Origin: Candidatus Colimonas fimequi
GTDB lineage: Bacteria; Bacillota; Clostridia; Peptostreptococcales; Anaerovoracaceae
DNA: 8,292 bases
Direction of reading: 5' to 3'
Assembly: GCA_018065295.1 (NCBI GenBank)
Contig: JAGHTQ010000227.1
Coordinates: 1 to 8,292, forward strand
The notes beneath the pieces were generated by a model, which worked only from the letters and a program-made list of their open reading frames with translations, searched no databases and was not told the origin of the DNA. How positions within the stretch are numbered: position 1 is the first letter of the stretch; each line of letters begins with the position of its first letter. Positions 1-6,149 of this stretch are shown one piece after another. Position numbers and translations under genes: made by a program.

Positions 1-671
1 GCCAGATATATTGCTGAGAGAATTGCAGGCATGTCGCATGCAGCCAGCTGACGAATAGTTGTTGGTGTTACTGGTGACATGAGAAGTGTTGCAAAAATCG
101 CACTATATGCCACGATTTCAACTGAGTTGTACCCCTTCTCTGCCAGTTTCCTGTTAAGAACACAGTATATGCTGAAGAGTACTGACATTCCAAGAATCCA
201 GAATGCGCCAACTTTGATAGAAAACACACCATTCCAGAGCATCATGATCGCTACACCTGCGAAAGCTGCCACAATTGATATCCATCCGATGATATTAATT
301 CTCTCCTTATATATGAAGTAAACCATCACGGATGTAATTACTGGAGCTGTTGCAGATATAATGGAAGCTTCTGCTGATGTGAGGGTTACAAGACCCATGT
401 TGTAGCATATGTAATAGAATGCCAGGCCAGTTGCACCTGATATAAGGAAGAGCCATAAGTCCTTCTTCTCAAAAGGTTTCCTCAGATGAAGCGACGGACT
501 CTTGGCGATAAGTCCCAGCAGAATCATGAAAACAGCTGTAACTACACATCTTATTAAACTAAGGGGGTTAGCTGTGATCTGCTCCCCTATTATCTTGGTC
601 AGCGGGAATGCTGACGCCCACAGAAATACCGTTATAAAAGCAGCCAGATTTGCTGCAAGTCTCTTGTTCAT
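1..671 (-). CDS. EamA/DMT-family membrane transporter, partial (N-terminal 223 codons)
   Basis: This is a leftward open frame that begins at ATG 669-671 and runs off the left edge without a stop, so the C-terminus is missing. The visible 223 residues start MNKRLAANLAAFITVFLWAS and contain repeated hydrophobic helices (about 8-28, 38-57, 72-92, 96-120, 127-147, 154-172, 184-200). That fits the first EamA repeat (about 10-145) plus the start of the second. The segment LTSAEASIISATAPVI (about 97-112), followed by YKERI, is the typical end of an EamA half. The family comprises inner-membrane drug/metabolite exporters of about 300 aa with ten helices; the substrate cannot be read from sequence. 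An in-frame TAA lies directly before the ATG, so no longer start is possible. A GGGATGG stretch about 7 nt upstream is a weak ribosome binding site. The gene is divergent from the Na/Pi-cotransporter gene. The family call is firm and the substrate unknown. Confidence 0.9.
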   Translation of the reverse strand, partial: MNKRLAANLAAFITVFLWASAFPLTKIIGEQITANPLSLIRCVVTAVFMILLGLIAKSPSLHLRKPFEKKDLWLFLISGATGLAFYYICYNMGLVTLTSAEASIISATAPVITSVMVYFIYKERINIIGWISIVAAFAGVAIMMLWNGVFSIKVGAFWILGMSVLFSIYCVLNRKLAEKGYNSVEIVAYSAIFATLLMSPVTPTTIRQLAACDMPAILSAIYL

Positions 672-726
672 TTAATTACCATCCCATTTGTAAAGATTGT
701 GTAAATTCTCCAAACCCATCAAAAGT

Positions 727-735
727 ATTATAACA
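727..735 (-). promoter_or_regulatory. Extended -10 promoter for the leftward EamA transporter
   Basis: On the minus strand this reads TGTTATAAT, a perfect -10 hexamer (TATAAT) preceded by the extended-10 TGn motif. It lies 55 bp upstream of the ATG at 671. No convincing -35 is seen 16-18 bp further upstream, which is tolerable for extended -10 promoters. Transcription would start near 719-721 and leave a leader of about 50 nt. This is a sequence match only. Confidence 0.6.
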
Positions 736-760
736 TATCACCAGTTATTTATCTTGCTAT

Positions 761-788
761 TTGCAATGGTTAAGGTTATTCTTATATT
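761..788 (+). promoter_or_regulatory. Candidate promoter for the Na/Pi-cotransporter gene
   Basis: TTGCAA (761-766) and TATATT (783-788) are separated by 16 bp, matching 4/6 and 5/6 of the sigma-A consensus. The start site would be near 795, giving a leader of about 58 nt before ATG 853. A short inverted repeat (791-805) overlaps the predicted start site. No other -35/-10 pair with good spacing was seen between the divergent genes on this strand. Confidence 0.45.
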
Positions 789-790
789 GG

Positions 791-805
791 GTAAAATTTG
801 TTTAC
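791..805. promoter_or_regulatory. Inverted repeat GTAAA-N5-TTTAC at the predicted start site, possible operator
   Basis: The sequence GTAAAATTTGTTTAC has perfect 5-bp arms around a 5-bp centre. It sits directly downstream of the candidate -10 (783-788), where a bound repressor would block initiation. It does not match a PHO-box-like motif that I recognise. AT-rich intergenic DNA produces such short palindromes by chance, so the operator role is only a suggestion. Confidence 0.25.
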
Positions 806-852
806 AGTGGAGATTAGTTAGTTTTTACATAAGGTAAGGAGAGGCATTAGCA

Positions 853-2616
853 ATGAATTTTTTTAGCGTTCTGACGCTTGCTGGTGGTCTGGCATTCTTT
901 CTCTACGGAATGAACGTAATGAGCCACAGCTTAGAGCGTCTTGCTGGCGGTAAGTTTGAAGCAATTCTTCAAGCTATCATGTCAAACAAGGTAAAGGCAC
1001 TTCTTCTTGGTGTTGGTGTTACAGCGGCAATTCAGTCATCATCAGCAACCACAGTAATGGTTATCGGTCTTGTTAACTCAGAGATCATGAGCCTCCATCA
1101 GGCTATCAACGTAATCCTGGGTGCTAAGGTTGGTACAACAGTTACTGCATGGCTGCTGTCAATGACAGGTATCAGCAGTGATAACTTCTTCCTGCAGATG
1201 CTTAAGCCATCATCATTCGCACCAGTACTTGCACTCATCGGCGTAATCTTCATCATGAAGAAGGGTAGTGCTAAGAGAGCAAACATCGGTAGAATTTTAG
1301 TAGGTTTCGCAGTTCTTATGGCTGGTATCTCAACAATGAGTGATGCCATGACTCCACTTGGTGAGAGTGAACAGTTCACTCACATCATGGAAGTACTGAC
1401 AAACCCTGCATTAGCATTCCTGGTAGGTCTGGCACTTACCGCAATTGTTCAGAGTTCATCAGCATCTGTTGGTATCCTCCAGGCAATTGCACTGAGCAGC
1501 CCTATTGGATATGCAGTAGTTGTTCCTATGGTAGTTGGACAGAACGTTGGTGCTAGTATTTCACCAATGCTGGCAAGTATCGGTCAGGGCAAGAATGGTA
1601 AGAGGGCAGCTTACTCATACCTTTTCGCTAACCTGATTGGTGCCGCAGTATTCCTCGCACTGTTCTACGTTATCAATGGCGTAATTGATTTCGGATTCAT
1701 GCATCAGACAGCAGGTATCGCTGGCATCGCAGTAATCCATACATTATTCAACGTATTCGTAGTAATCGTACTCTTCCCATTCACTAAGTACATGGAGAAG
1801 CTGATGCTCAAGATCGTTCCAGACAGAGCAGACGAAGAAGAAGAAGATACTACATTCGCATCACTGGATGAAAACTTCCTGGCAACTCCAACATTCGCCC
1901 TTCAGAGAGCTAAGCACCTGATCGACGAAATGGGTGAACAGTCACTGGCAGCAATTAAGGATGCAACAGATATTCTCCTTGAATATGACCAGACTAAGTT
2001 CGATTCTATTGGATTCACAGAGAATAGACTCGATAATTACGAAGATGAAATCGGTAAGTACCTGGTACAGCTGGGACGTAAGAATCTGTCAACAGTTGAC
2101 TCAAGAGGTTTATCACTTGAACTTCAGTCAATCGGCGACTTAGAACGTATTTCCGACCACGCTCTGAATATTGCAGAAGCAGCTCAGGAAATGCACGACA
2201 AGAAGTTGTCACTTTCACCTGCTGCTACAGAAGATATCAAGTTATTCAACGCTGCAGTAGTTGAAATCCTGACTCACACAGTTGACGCTTTCGTTAACCA
2301 GGATGACGCAGTAGCTAAGAACGTTGAACCACTTGAACAGGTAATCGACGAAATGAGCGTACTCATTAAGAACAGACACATTGAACGTCTTAAGAGCGGC
2401 GAATGTACAATTGAAATGGGCTTCATCCTCGCTTCAATTACAACTAACATGGAACGTATCGCAGACCACTGTTCTAACCTGGCAATCTACATCATTCAGC
2501 TGATCAACAAGGATTCACTTGAAGCTCACGAATACCTGAATGCACTTGAATTAAACAAGTTAGACTGGTTCCAGGAAACTTATAAGCACTATAAGTCAAA
2601 GTACGAACTTAAATAG
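853..2616 (+). CDS. Na+/phosphate cotransporter family protein with C-terminal PhoU domain
   Basis: This 587-aa membrane protein has two Na/Pi-cotransporter repeats in its first 320 residues. Each repeat carries the family's QSSS signature (QSSSATT at 61-67, QSSSAS at 200-205), followed by a related glycine motif (LGAKVGTT at 89-96, VGQNVGAS at 228-235). The paired motifs reflect the inverted-repeat architecture of the SLC34-like NptA family, which imports phosphate with sodium. After an acidic linker (DEEEED, 327-332), residues about 345-565 form a helical PhoU domain. It contains two metal-site-type motifs, ERISDHALN (431-439) and ERIADHCSN (534-542), and suggests cytoplasmic sensing or gating by phosphate status. 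AAGGAGAGG at 836-844 lies 8 nt before the ATG and fixes the start. The length is normal for the NaPi-PhoU class. Codons favour AAC, TTC and AAG, suggesting good expression. The transported ion is inferred from the family, since some bacterial members are uncharacterised. Confidence 0.93.
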   Translation: MNFFSVLTLAGGLAFFLYGMNVMSHSLERLAGGKFEAILQAIMSNKVKALLLGVGVTAAIQSSSATTVMVIGLVNSEIMSLHQAINVILGAKVGTTVTAWLLSMTGISSDNFFLQMLKPSSFAPVLALIGVIFIMKKGSAKRANIGRILVGFAVLMAGISTMSDAMTPLGESEQFTHIMEVLTNPALAFLVGLALTAIVQSSSASVGILQAIALSSPIGYAVVVPMVVGQNVGASISPMLASIGQGKNGKRAAYSYLFANLIGAAVFLALFYVINGVIDFGFMHQTAGIAGIAVIHTLFNVFVVIVLFPFTKYMEKLMLKIVPDRADEEEEDTTFASLDENFLATPTFALQRAKHLIDEMGEQSLAAIKDATDILLEYDQTKFDSIGFTENRLDNYEDEIGKYLVQLGRKNLSTVDSRGLSLELQSIGDLERISDHALNIAEAAQEMHDKKLSLSPAATEDIKLFNAAVVEILTHTVDAFVNQDDAVAKNVEPLEQVIDEMSVLIKNRHIERLKSGECTIEMGFILASITTNMERIADHCSNLAIYIIQLINKDSLEAHEYLNALELNKLDWFQETYKHYKSKYELK

Positions 2617-2691
2617 GACCGATGCCTGGCCTAAGGACTGGCACACGGAATAAATAATAGGAGCGATGCCTGGCCTAAGGACTGGCACACG
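2612..2691. repeat. Two tandem copies of a 36-bp direct repeat, 8 bp apart
   Basis: The copies span 2612-2647 and 2656-2691 (period 44 bp) and match at 35 of 36 positions. The only difference is C2619 versus G2663. Copy 1 begins inside the last codons of the Na/Pi-cotransporter gene and includes its TAG stop; copy 2 repeats that AATAGGA context. Each copy contains a 21-bp imperfect dyad (2623-2643 and 2667-2687) with outer arms TGCC/GGCA and inner arms CCT/AGG. It also holds CTGGC twice in direct orientation. The repeats lie between the stop codon and the terminator, hence in the mRNA 3' end. The dyads could act as RNA hairpins with internal mismatches or as DNA binding sites. The function is unknown. 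Confidence 0.85.
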
Positions 2692-2709
2692 TGACTAATT
2701 AACAAAAAC

Positions 2710-2740
2710 AAGAGGCTATCAATTGATAGCCTCTTTTATT
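2710..2740. terminator. Strong bidirectional intrinsic terminator between convergent genes
   Basis: An 11-bp perfect stem pairs AAGAGGCTATC (2710-2720) with GATAGCCTCTT (2725-2735) around an AATT loop. Rightward it is followed by a T-rich run (TTTTATT overlapping 2734-2740). Leftward the stem is followed by TTGTTTTTGTT. It therefore can end both the rightward Na/Pi-cotransporter transcript and the leftward flavodoxin/ferredoxin transcript, whose stop codon is at 2750. Confidence 0.9.
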
Positions 2741-2749
2741 ATGCATTTA

Positions 2750-3562
2750 CTAAATGTAGAATTGGTTCTCTGCCCTTCTAGTGAAGTTCTCTATAAGCAT
2801 CTGTCTGTGTGACAGGAAATCAGGATCATCAAATGACTTGGCTCCTGCAGGACAAGCATGAATGCATCCCTGACACTTGATACAGATTCCTTCTACTACA
2901 GCAGGCTCTTCCCCGTCTATACTTCCCATTGGACATGCCTTGCTGCAAACGCCGCACTTGGTGCAAAGTGTCGCGTCTGTCACAGGCTTAGCCTTAAGGA
3001 ACTTGGCAGGAGTACCATCCACCTTCTTAGGCACGTAGTATGGTGCAACCTCTTCCCTCTCTCCTAGATCAACCGGTTCTTCTCTATCGATGACGCTTAC
3101 AATATCCTTTGCAAAATTCTCAAGGGCTGCCATGTCATCGGCATCAGGTCTTCCGCCAGCAAGCTGGCTGCTGAATGCGTGCTCAGATACAATCGCTGCG
3201 CCTGCAATCACCTTGAATCCATTCTCTGTCATCACCTGCTTGATTTCTCCAAGGGCGCTGTCAACACTTCTGTTACCGTATGTGGCAACAGCCACAGCCA
3301 TAGCCCCTTCTGCCTTGAAGCCTTCCTGCACCCACGGGAGAATCTTATTAGGTATTCTACCAGCATATGTTGGAAGGACCATAATCACTAAATCATCTTC
3401 AGAAAAGTGAGCAATTTCACTTCGATTTTCTGGTCTTGTGAAATCAATGTTGCTAAACTCGGAGTTTAGTATTGTTGATACCTCACCTGCAATTTTAAGT
3501 CCGATCTTCCTTGAATTTCCAGTTGGACTGAAATAACAGGCCCATACTCTATTAATTGTCAT
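2750..3562 (-). CDS. EFR1-type flavodoxin/ferredoxin fusion protein (two [4Fe-4S] clusters)
   Basis: This 270-aa soluble redox protein has an N-terminal flavodoxin-like domain (about 4-160). It opens with the FMN phosphate-loop motif YFSPTGNSRK (10-19), followed by LPTYAGRIPNK (63-73) and ATYGNRS (93-99). The C-terminus (about 195-245) is a bacterial ferredoxin domain. C200, C203, C206, C210 (CxxCxxCxxxCP) and C227, C230, C233, C237 supply two complete [4Fe-4S] sites. The architecture and length match the EFR1 family of anaerobes, presumed cytoplasmic electron carriers whose partners are not known. The open frame extends 19 codons upstream to 3619, but ATG 3562 is chosen for three reasons. 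AAGGTGGG (3569-3576) lies 6 nt before it, the flavodoxin strand starts right after it, and the longer frame would overlap the opposing promoter. The gene is convergent with the Na/Pi gene and divergent from the regulator. The family is firm; the physiological role is unassigned. Confidence 0.9.
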   Translation of the reverse strand: MTINRVWACYFSPTGNSRKIGLKIAGEVSTILNSEFSNIDFTRPENRSEIAHFSEDDLVIMVLPTYAGRIPNKILPWVQEGFKAEGAMAVAVATYGNRSVDSALGEIKQVMTENGFKVIAGAAIVSEHAFSSQLAGGRPDADDMAALENFAKDIVSVIDREEPVDLGEREEVAPYYVPKKVDGTPAKFLKAKPVTDATLCTKCGVCSKACPMGSIDGEEPAVVEGICIKCQGCIHACPAGAKSFDDPDFLSHRQMLIENFTRRAENQFYI

Positions 3563-3568
3563 AAATAT

Positions 3569-3576
3569 CCCACCTT
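3569..3576 (-). promoter_or_regulatory. Ribosome binding site that decides the flavodoxin/ferredoxin start
   Basis: On the minus strand this reads AAGGTGGG, 6 nt before ATG 3562. The upstream in-frame ATGs at 3583 and 3619 lack a comparable purine-rich site at the right spacing. Confidence 0.7.
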
Positions 3577-3612
3577 TTCTCATTCTTAACGGAAACATTT
3601 TATCATATGCTA

Positions 3613-3641
3613 TTGACACGACACATTAAAAAAAGTAATAT
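3613..3641 (+). promoter_or_regulatory. Promoter of the regulator-potABCD operon
   Basis: A perfect -35 TTGACA (3613-3618) is followed after exactly 17 bp by TAATAT (3636-3641), which matches 4/6 of the -10 consensus. Initiation near 3648 would give a leader of about 58 nt that contains the 19-bp palindrome at 3671-3689. A weaker alternative -10 (TAATAT, 3675-3680) lies inside the palindrome but lacks a good -35. Confidence 0.6.
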
Positions 3642-3670
3642 TTATGCGGTATTTTTTATACTTAACTTTG

Positions 3671-3689
3671 TGTTTAATATTAGTAAACA
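3671..3689. promoter_or_regulatory. 19-bp palindrome upstream of the XRE-cupin gene, candidate operator
   Basis: TGTTTAATATTAGTAAACA is symmetric about T3680, with 8 of 9 base pairs matching; only A3677/G3683 fails. It lies in the predicted leader, 17 bp before the regulator's ATG and about 30 bp past the -10. XRE-family repressors commonly bind dyads near their own promoters, so autoregulation is a natural reading, but binding is inferred. Its distance downstream of the promoter implies a roadblock mechanism or use of the alternative -10 inside the site. Confidence 0.45.
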
Positions 3690-3694
3690 TCAAT

Positions 3695-3700
3695 AGGTGG
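3695..3700 (+). promoter_or_regulatory. Ribosome binding site that decides the regulator start
   Basis: AGGTGG ends 5 nt before ATG 3706. A GTG at 3697 in the same frame would lie inside this Shine-Dalgarno sequence and has no site of its own, so it is rejected as the start. Confidence 0.7.
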
Positions 3701-3705
3701 ACGAC

Positions 3706-4242
3706 ATGAACAACATAGGTCAAAAAATCAAGAATTTAAGAGTCGAAAACGGTCTCACACAGTCTGAACTAGCAGACAGATCAGAGCTGACCAAGGGATT
3801 TATATCACAGGTAGAAAACGGCAACACTTTGCCATCTATCCCTACCCTGGTAGATCTGCTCCAGTGTCTGGGTACAGACCTGAAACATTTCTTCGGCGAT
3901 GATGAAGACAAGCAGATAGTATTCAAAGAAGAAGACTATTTCGAGAAGATTGATGAATCACTTCTCAATAAGATCGAGTTTATCGTACCAAACGCTCAGA
4001 AGAACATGATGGAGCCAATCCTTCTCACACTGGAACCTGGCGGAAGCACATATCCTGATAACCCTCATGAAGGTGAAGAATTCGGATACGTTATCAGCGG
4101 CGAGGTTACAGTAGTCATCGGTGGTACAACACAGAAGGCTAAAAAGGGCGAAACATTCTACTATGTAGCTAAGGACACTCATTACCTTAAGTCAAACAGA
4201 GGCGCTAAGGTAATATGGGTAAGTACACCACCTAGTTTCTAA
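3706..4242 (+). CDS. XRE-family HTH regulator with C-terminal cupin domain
   Basis: This is a 178-aa DNA-binding protein. Residues about 3-62 form an HTH_3/XRE domain (IGQKIKNLRVENGLTQSELA, then TKGFISQVENGNTLPSIPTL). Residues about 105-175 form a cupin_2 barrel with HEGEEFGYVISGEV (121-134), KKGETFYY (146-153) and H159. These correspond to the usual two cupin motifs, with H121, E125 and H159 as plausible ligand or metal residues. The architecture and length match the PuuR-like XRE-cupin class, several members of which control polyamine or amino-acid genes. It is the first gene of the operon, 21 bp before potA with no terminator between, so it probably senses a small molecule and regulates the transporter and itself. 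The ATG at 3706 is preferred over the in-frame GTG at 3697. The ligand, and whether the protein represses or activates, are inference. Confidence 0.9.
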   Translation: MNNIGQKIKNLRVENGLTQSELADRSELTKGFISQVENGNTLPSIPTLVDLLQCLGTDLKHFFGDDEDKQIVFKEEDYFEKIDESLLNKIEFIVPNAQKNMMEPILLTLEPGGSTYPDNPHEGEEFGYVISGEVTVVIGGTTQKAKKGETFYYVAKDTHYLKSNRGAKVIWVSTPPSF

Positions 4243-4250
4243 ATAATTTT

Positions 4251-4266
4251 AAGGAGAATAGAATTG
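4251..4266 (+). promoter_or_regulatory. Shine-Dalgarno and TTG start of potA
   Basis: AAGGAG (4251-4256) is spaced 7 nt from TTG 4264-4266. The residues that follow (KEHPIIELKNITKNFG) are the normal N-terminus of a PotA-type ATPase, so the TTG is the sensible initiator despite being a less efficient start codon. Confidence 0.75.
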
Positions 4267-5304
4267 AAAGAACATCCAATTATCGAACTGAAGAACATCA
4301 CTAAGAACTTCGGTGATCAGCAGGTACTGCGTGGCATTGACCTGAACATCTACGAGAACGAATTCCTTACACTGCTTGGTCCTTCAGGATGCGGCAAGAC
4401 TACAATTCTTCGTATCATCGGTGGATTCGAAGAAGCAAGCGACGGTCAGGTACTCTTTAACGGTGATGACATCGCTAAGCTACCACCATACAAGAGAGAG
4501 GTAAATACAGTATTCCAGAAGTATGCCCTCTTCCCTTTCCTTAACGTATACGAAAACGTAGCATTCGGTCTTCACCTGAAGAACGTTGATGAAGACGTTA
4601 TCATCAACAAGGTTGACAAGATGCTTACAATGGTTGGCCTTAAGGGATATGAGAAGCGTGATGTAACAAGCCTGTCCGGCGGACAGCAGCAGAGAGTTGC
4701 TATCGCTCGTGCCCTCATTAACGAGCCTAAGGTACTCCTTCTTGACGAACCTCTGGGCGCACTTGATGCTAAGCTGAGAAAGGATATGCAGATTGAACTT
4801 AAGAAGATCCAGAAGGAAGTTGGCATCACATTTGTATTCGTTACTCATGACCAGGAAGAAGCACTGACAATGTCAGACACTATCGTTGTAATGAACGACG
4901 GTATCGTACAGCAGATCGGCTCACCTATCGATATCTACAACGAACCTCAGAACCGTTTCGTTGCTGAGTTCATCGGCGAATCAAACATCATCGAAGGTAC
5001 AATGATTCGTGACTGCCTGGTTAAGTTCGATGGCATCGAATGGGAATGCGTAGATAAGGGCTTCAGAGAAAACGAAGAAATCGAAGTAGTACTTAGACCT
5101 GAGGACATGGACGTAATCCCTGCTACAGACGCTAAGCTTTGCGGTAAGATCGTGTCAAAGGTATTCATGGGCGTACACTACGAATATATGGTTGAGACTG
5201 CAAACCGTCAGTACAAGGTTCACACTACAGAGAACTACGAACTGGGAACAGAAATCGGTCTTACAATCGACCCATACGATATTCAGGTAATGCACATCGG
5301 ATAA
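4264..5304 (+). CDS. potA: Spermidine/putrescine ABC transporter ATP-binding protein PotA
   Basis: This 346-aa cytoplasmic ATPase energises the polyamine importer. All ABC motifs are intact: Walker A GPSGCGKTT (39-47), Q-loop Q85 in FQKYALFPF, signature LSGGQQQRVA (137-146), Walker B VLLLDEP (157-163), D-loop GALD (165-168) and switch histidine H195 in VTHDQEEAL. Residues about 240-345 form the C-terminal regulatory TOBE domain (LRPEDMDV at 277-284) typical of PotA/MalK-type subunits. The length is slightly under that of E. coli PotA. The start is a TTG at 4264-4266, supported by AAGGAG at 4251-4256 with 7-nt spacing; no ATG lies nearby in frame. It follows the regulator by 21 bp and precedes potB by 17 bp. 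Sequence alone does not distinguish spermidine from putrescine. The polyamine assignment rests on the whole gene set rather than on the ATPase. Confidence 0.93.
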   Translation: MKEHPIIELKNITKNFGDQQVLRGIDLNIYENEFLTLLGPSGCGKTTILRIIGGFEEASDGQVLFNGDDIAKLPPYKREVNTVFQKYALFPFLNVYENVAFGLHLKNVDEDVIINKVDKMLTMVGLKGYEKRDVTSLSGGQQQRVAIARALINEPKVLLLDEPLGALDAKLRKDMQIELKKIQKEVGITFVFVTHDQEEALTMSDTIVVMNDGIVQQIGSPIDIYNEPQNRFVAEFIGESNIIEGTMIRDCLVKFDGIEWECVDKGFRENEEIEVVLRPEDMDVIPATDAKLCGKIVSKVFMGVHYEYMVETANRQYKVHTTENYELGTEIGLTIDPYDIQVMHIG

Positions 5305-5321
5305 TCAGGAGAAAAGAATAG

Positions 5322-6149
5322 ATGAGACATTTCAAAGGACTTGCTTATCCTTATGTAGCATGGTCGTTCGCACTGATTGCCCTGCCACTGCTGCTCATTG
5401 TGCTGTACGCTGTTACATCGGGAGACAATTCACTTATTACAATTCACTTCACACTTGACAACTTCAGGAAGATTGGCGACCCAGTCTACATGAACGTTTT
5501 TGCCAAGTCACTGGAGATAGGACTTATAGTTACATTAATATGCCTGGTTATGGCATATCCACTTGCTTACATCATTTCATGGTTTAACGACGAGATTCAG
5601 AGCATTCTCATTCTGGTAGTAACAATCCCAATGTGGATTAACACACTGCTGAGAACATATGCCTGGGTCAGCCTTCTCTCAGACAATGGACTTATCAGCC
5701 AGCTGCTGGGAATCGTCGGCATCCATGCACCAGCAATGATGTACACCAACTTTGCAGTTATCATAGGTCTGGTGTGTGACCTGCTGCCATTCATGGTAAT
5801 TCCAATTCACACATCACTGACTAAGATGGACTATTCACTGGTTGAAGCGGCTAAGGACCTGGGAGCCAACAACTTCCAGACTTTCCGTAAGGTTATCCTT
5901 AAGCTGTCACTTCCTGGAGTAATCAACGGAGTTACACTGGTATTCCTTTGCTCAATATCATCCTTCGTTGTACCAGTACTCTTAGGCGGACGCCAGTACA
6001 TGCTCATTGGTAACTTAATTGAACAACAGTTTATTTCAATTGGCGACTGGAACTTCGGTAGTGCAATCTCAGTACTCCTTGCGATAGCTATCCTTATCGT
6101 AATGAGTCTCATGAGACGTATCGATCCAGATGAGAAAGGAGAGAAATAA
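5322..6149 (+). CDS. potB: Spermidine/putrescine ABC transporter permease PotB
   Basis: This 275-aa inner-membrane permease has six predicted helices (about 13-33, 63-87, 95-117, 141-163, 199-222, 246-264). The cytoplasmic EAA loop, VEAAKDLGANNFQTFRKVIL (174-193), carries the EAAxxxG core that docks on the ATPase. IPMWINTLLRTYAWV (102-116) is typical of PotB. The length equals that of E. coli PotB. AGGAGA (5307-5312) lies 9 nt upstream of the ATG, and the stop TAA directly abuts the ATG of the next gene, implying translational coupling. It pairs with the PotC half of the downstream fusion to form the transmembrane channel. The family call is firm, and the B rather than C identity is supported by gene order and the N-terminal sequence. 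Confidence 0.92.
   Translation: MRHFKGLAYPYVAWSFALIALPLLLIVLYAVTSGDNSLITIHFTLDNFRKIGDPVYMNVFAKSLEIGLIVTLICLVMAYPLAYIISWFNDEIQSILILVVTIPMWINTLLRTYAWVSLLSDNGLISQLLGIVGIHAPAMMYTNFAVIIGLVCDLLPFMVIPIHTSLTKMDYSLVEAAKDLGANNFQTFRKVILKLSLPGVINGVTLVFLCSISSFVVPVLLGGRQYMLIGNLIEQQFISIGDWNFGSAISVLLAIAILIVMSLMRRIDPDEKGEK

Noticed and set aside
79..321. Rightward 80-codon open frame
   Set aside because: It lies antisense inside the EamA transporter, has no ribosome binding site, and the opposite strand encodes a clear membrane protein family.
2612..2691. CRISPR array
   Set aside because: There are only two repeat units with an 8-bp spacer, one overlaps a coding end, and no cas genes are present.
3090..3410. 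Rightward 106-codon open frame
   Set aside because: It is antisense to the flavodoxin/ferredoxin gene, whose motifs and cysteines are intact; no ribosome binding site or recognisable domain.
3563..3619. 19-codon N-terminal extension of the flavodoxin/ferredoxin protein
   Set aside because: No ribosome binding site precedes it, it overlaps the -35 of the divergent promoter, and family members start directly before the flavodoxin strand.
3642..3705. Riboswitch or leader peptide in the pot operon leader
   Set aside because: The predicted leader is only about 58 nt, too short for a known riboswitch fold, and contains no hairpin-terminator pair or small frame with a ribosome binding site.
4480..4848. 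Leftward 122-codon open frame
   Set aside because: It is antisense to the ABC core of potA, and its sequence is a by-product of the conserved Walker and signature region.
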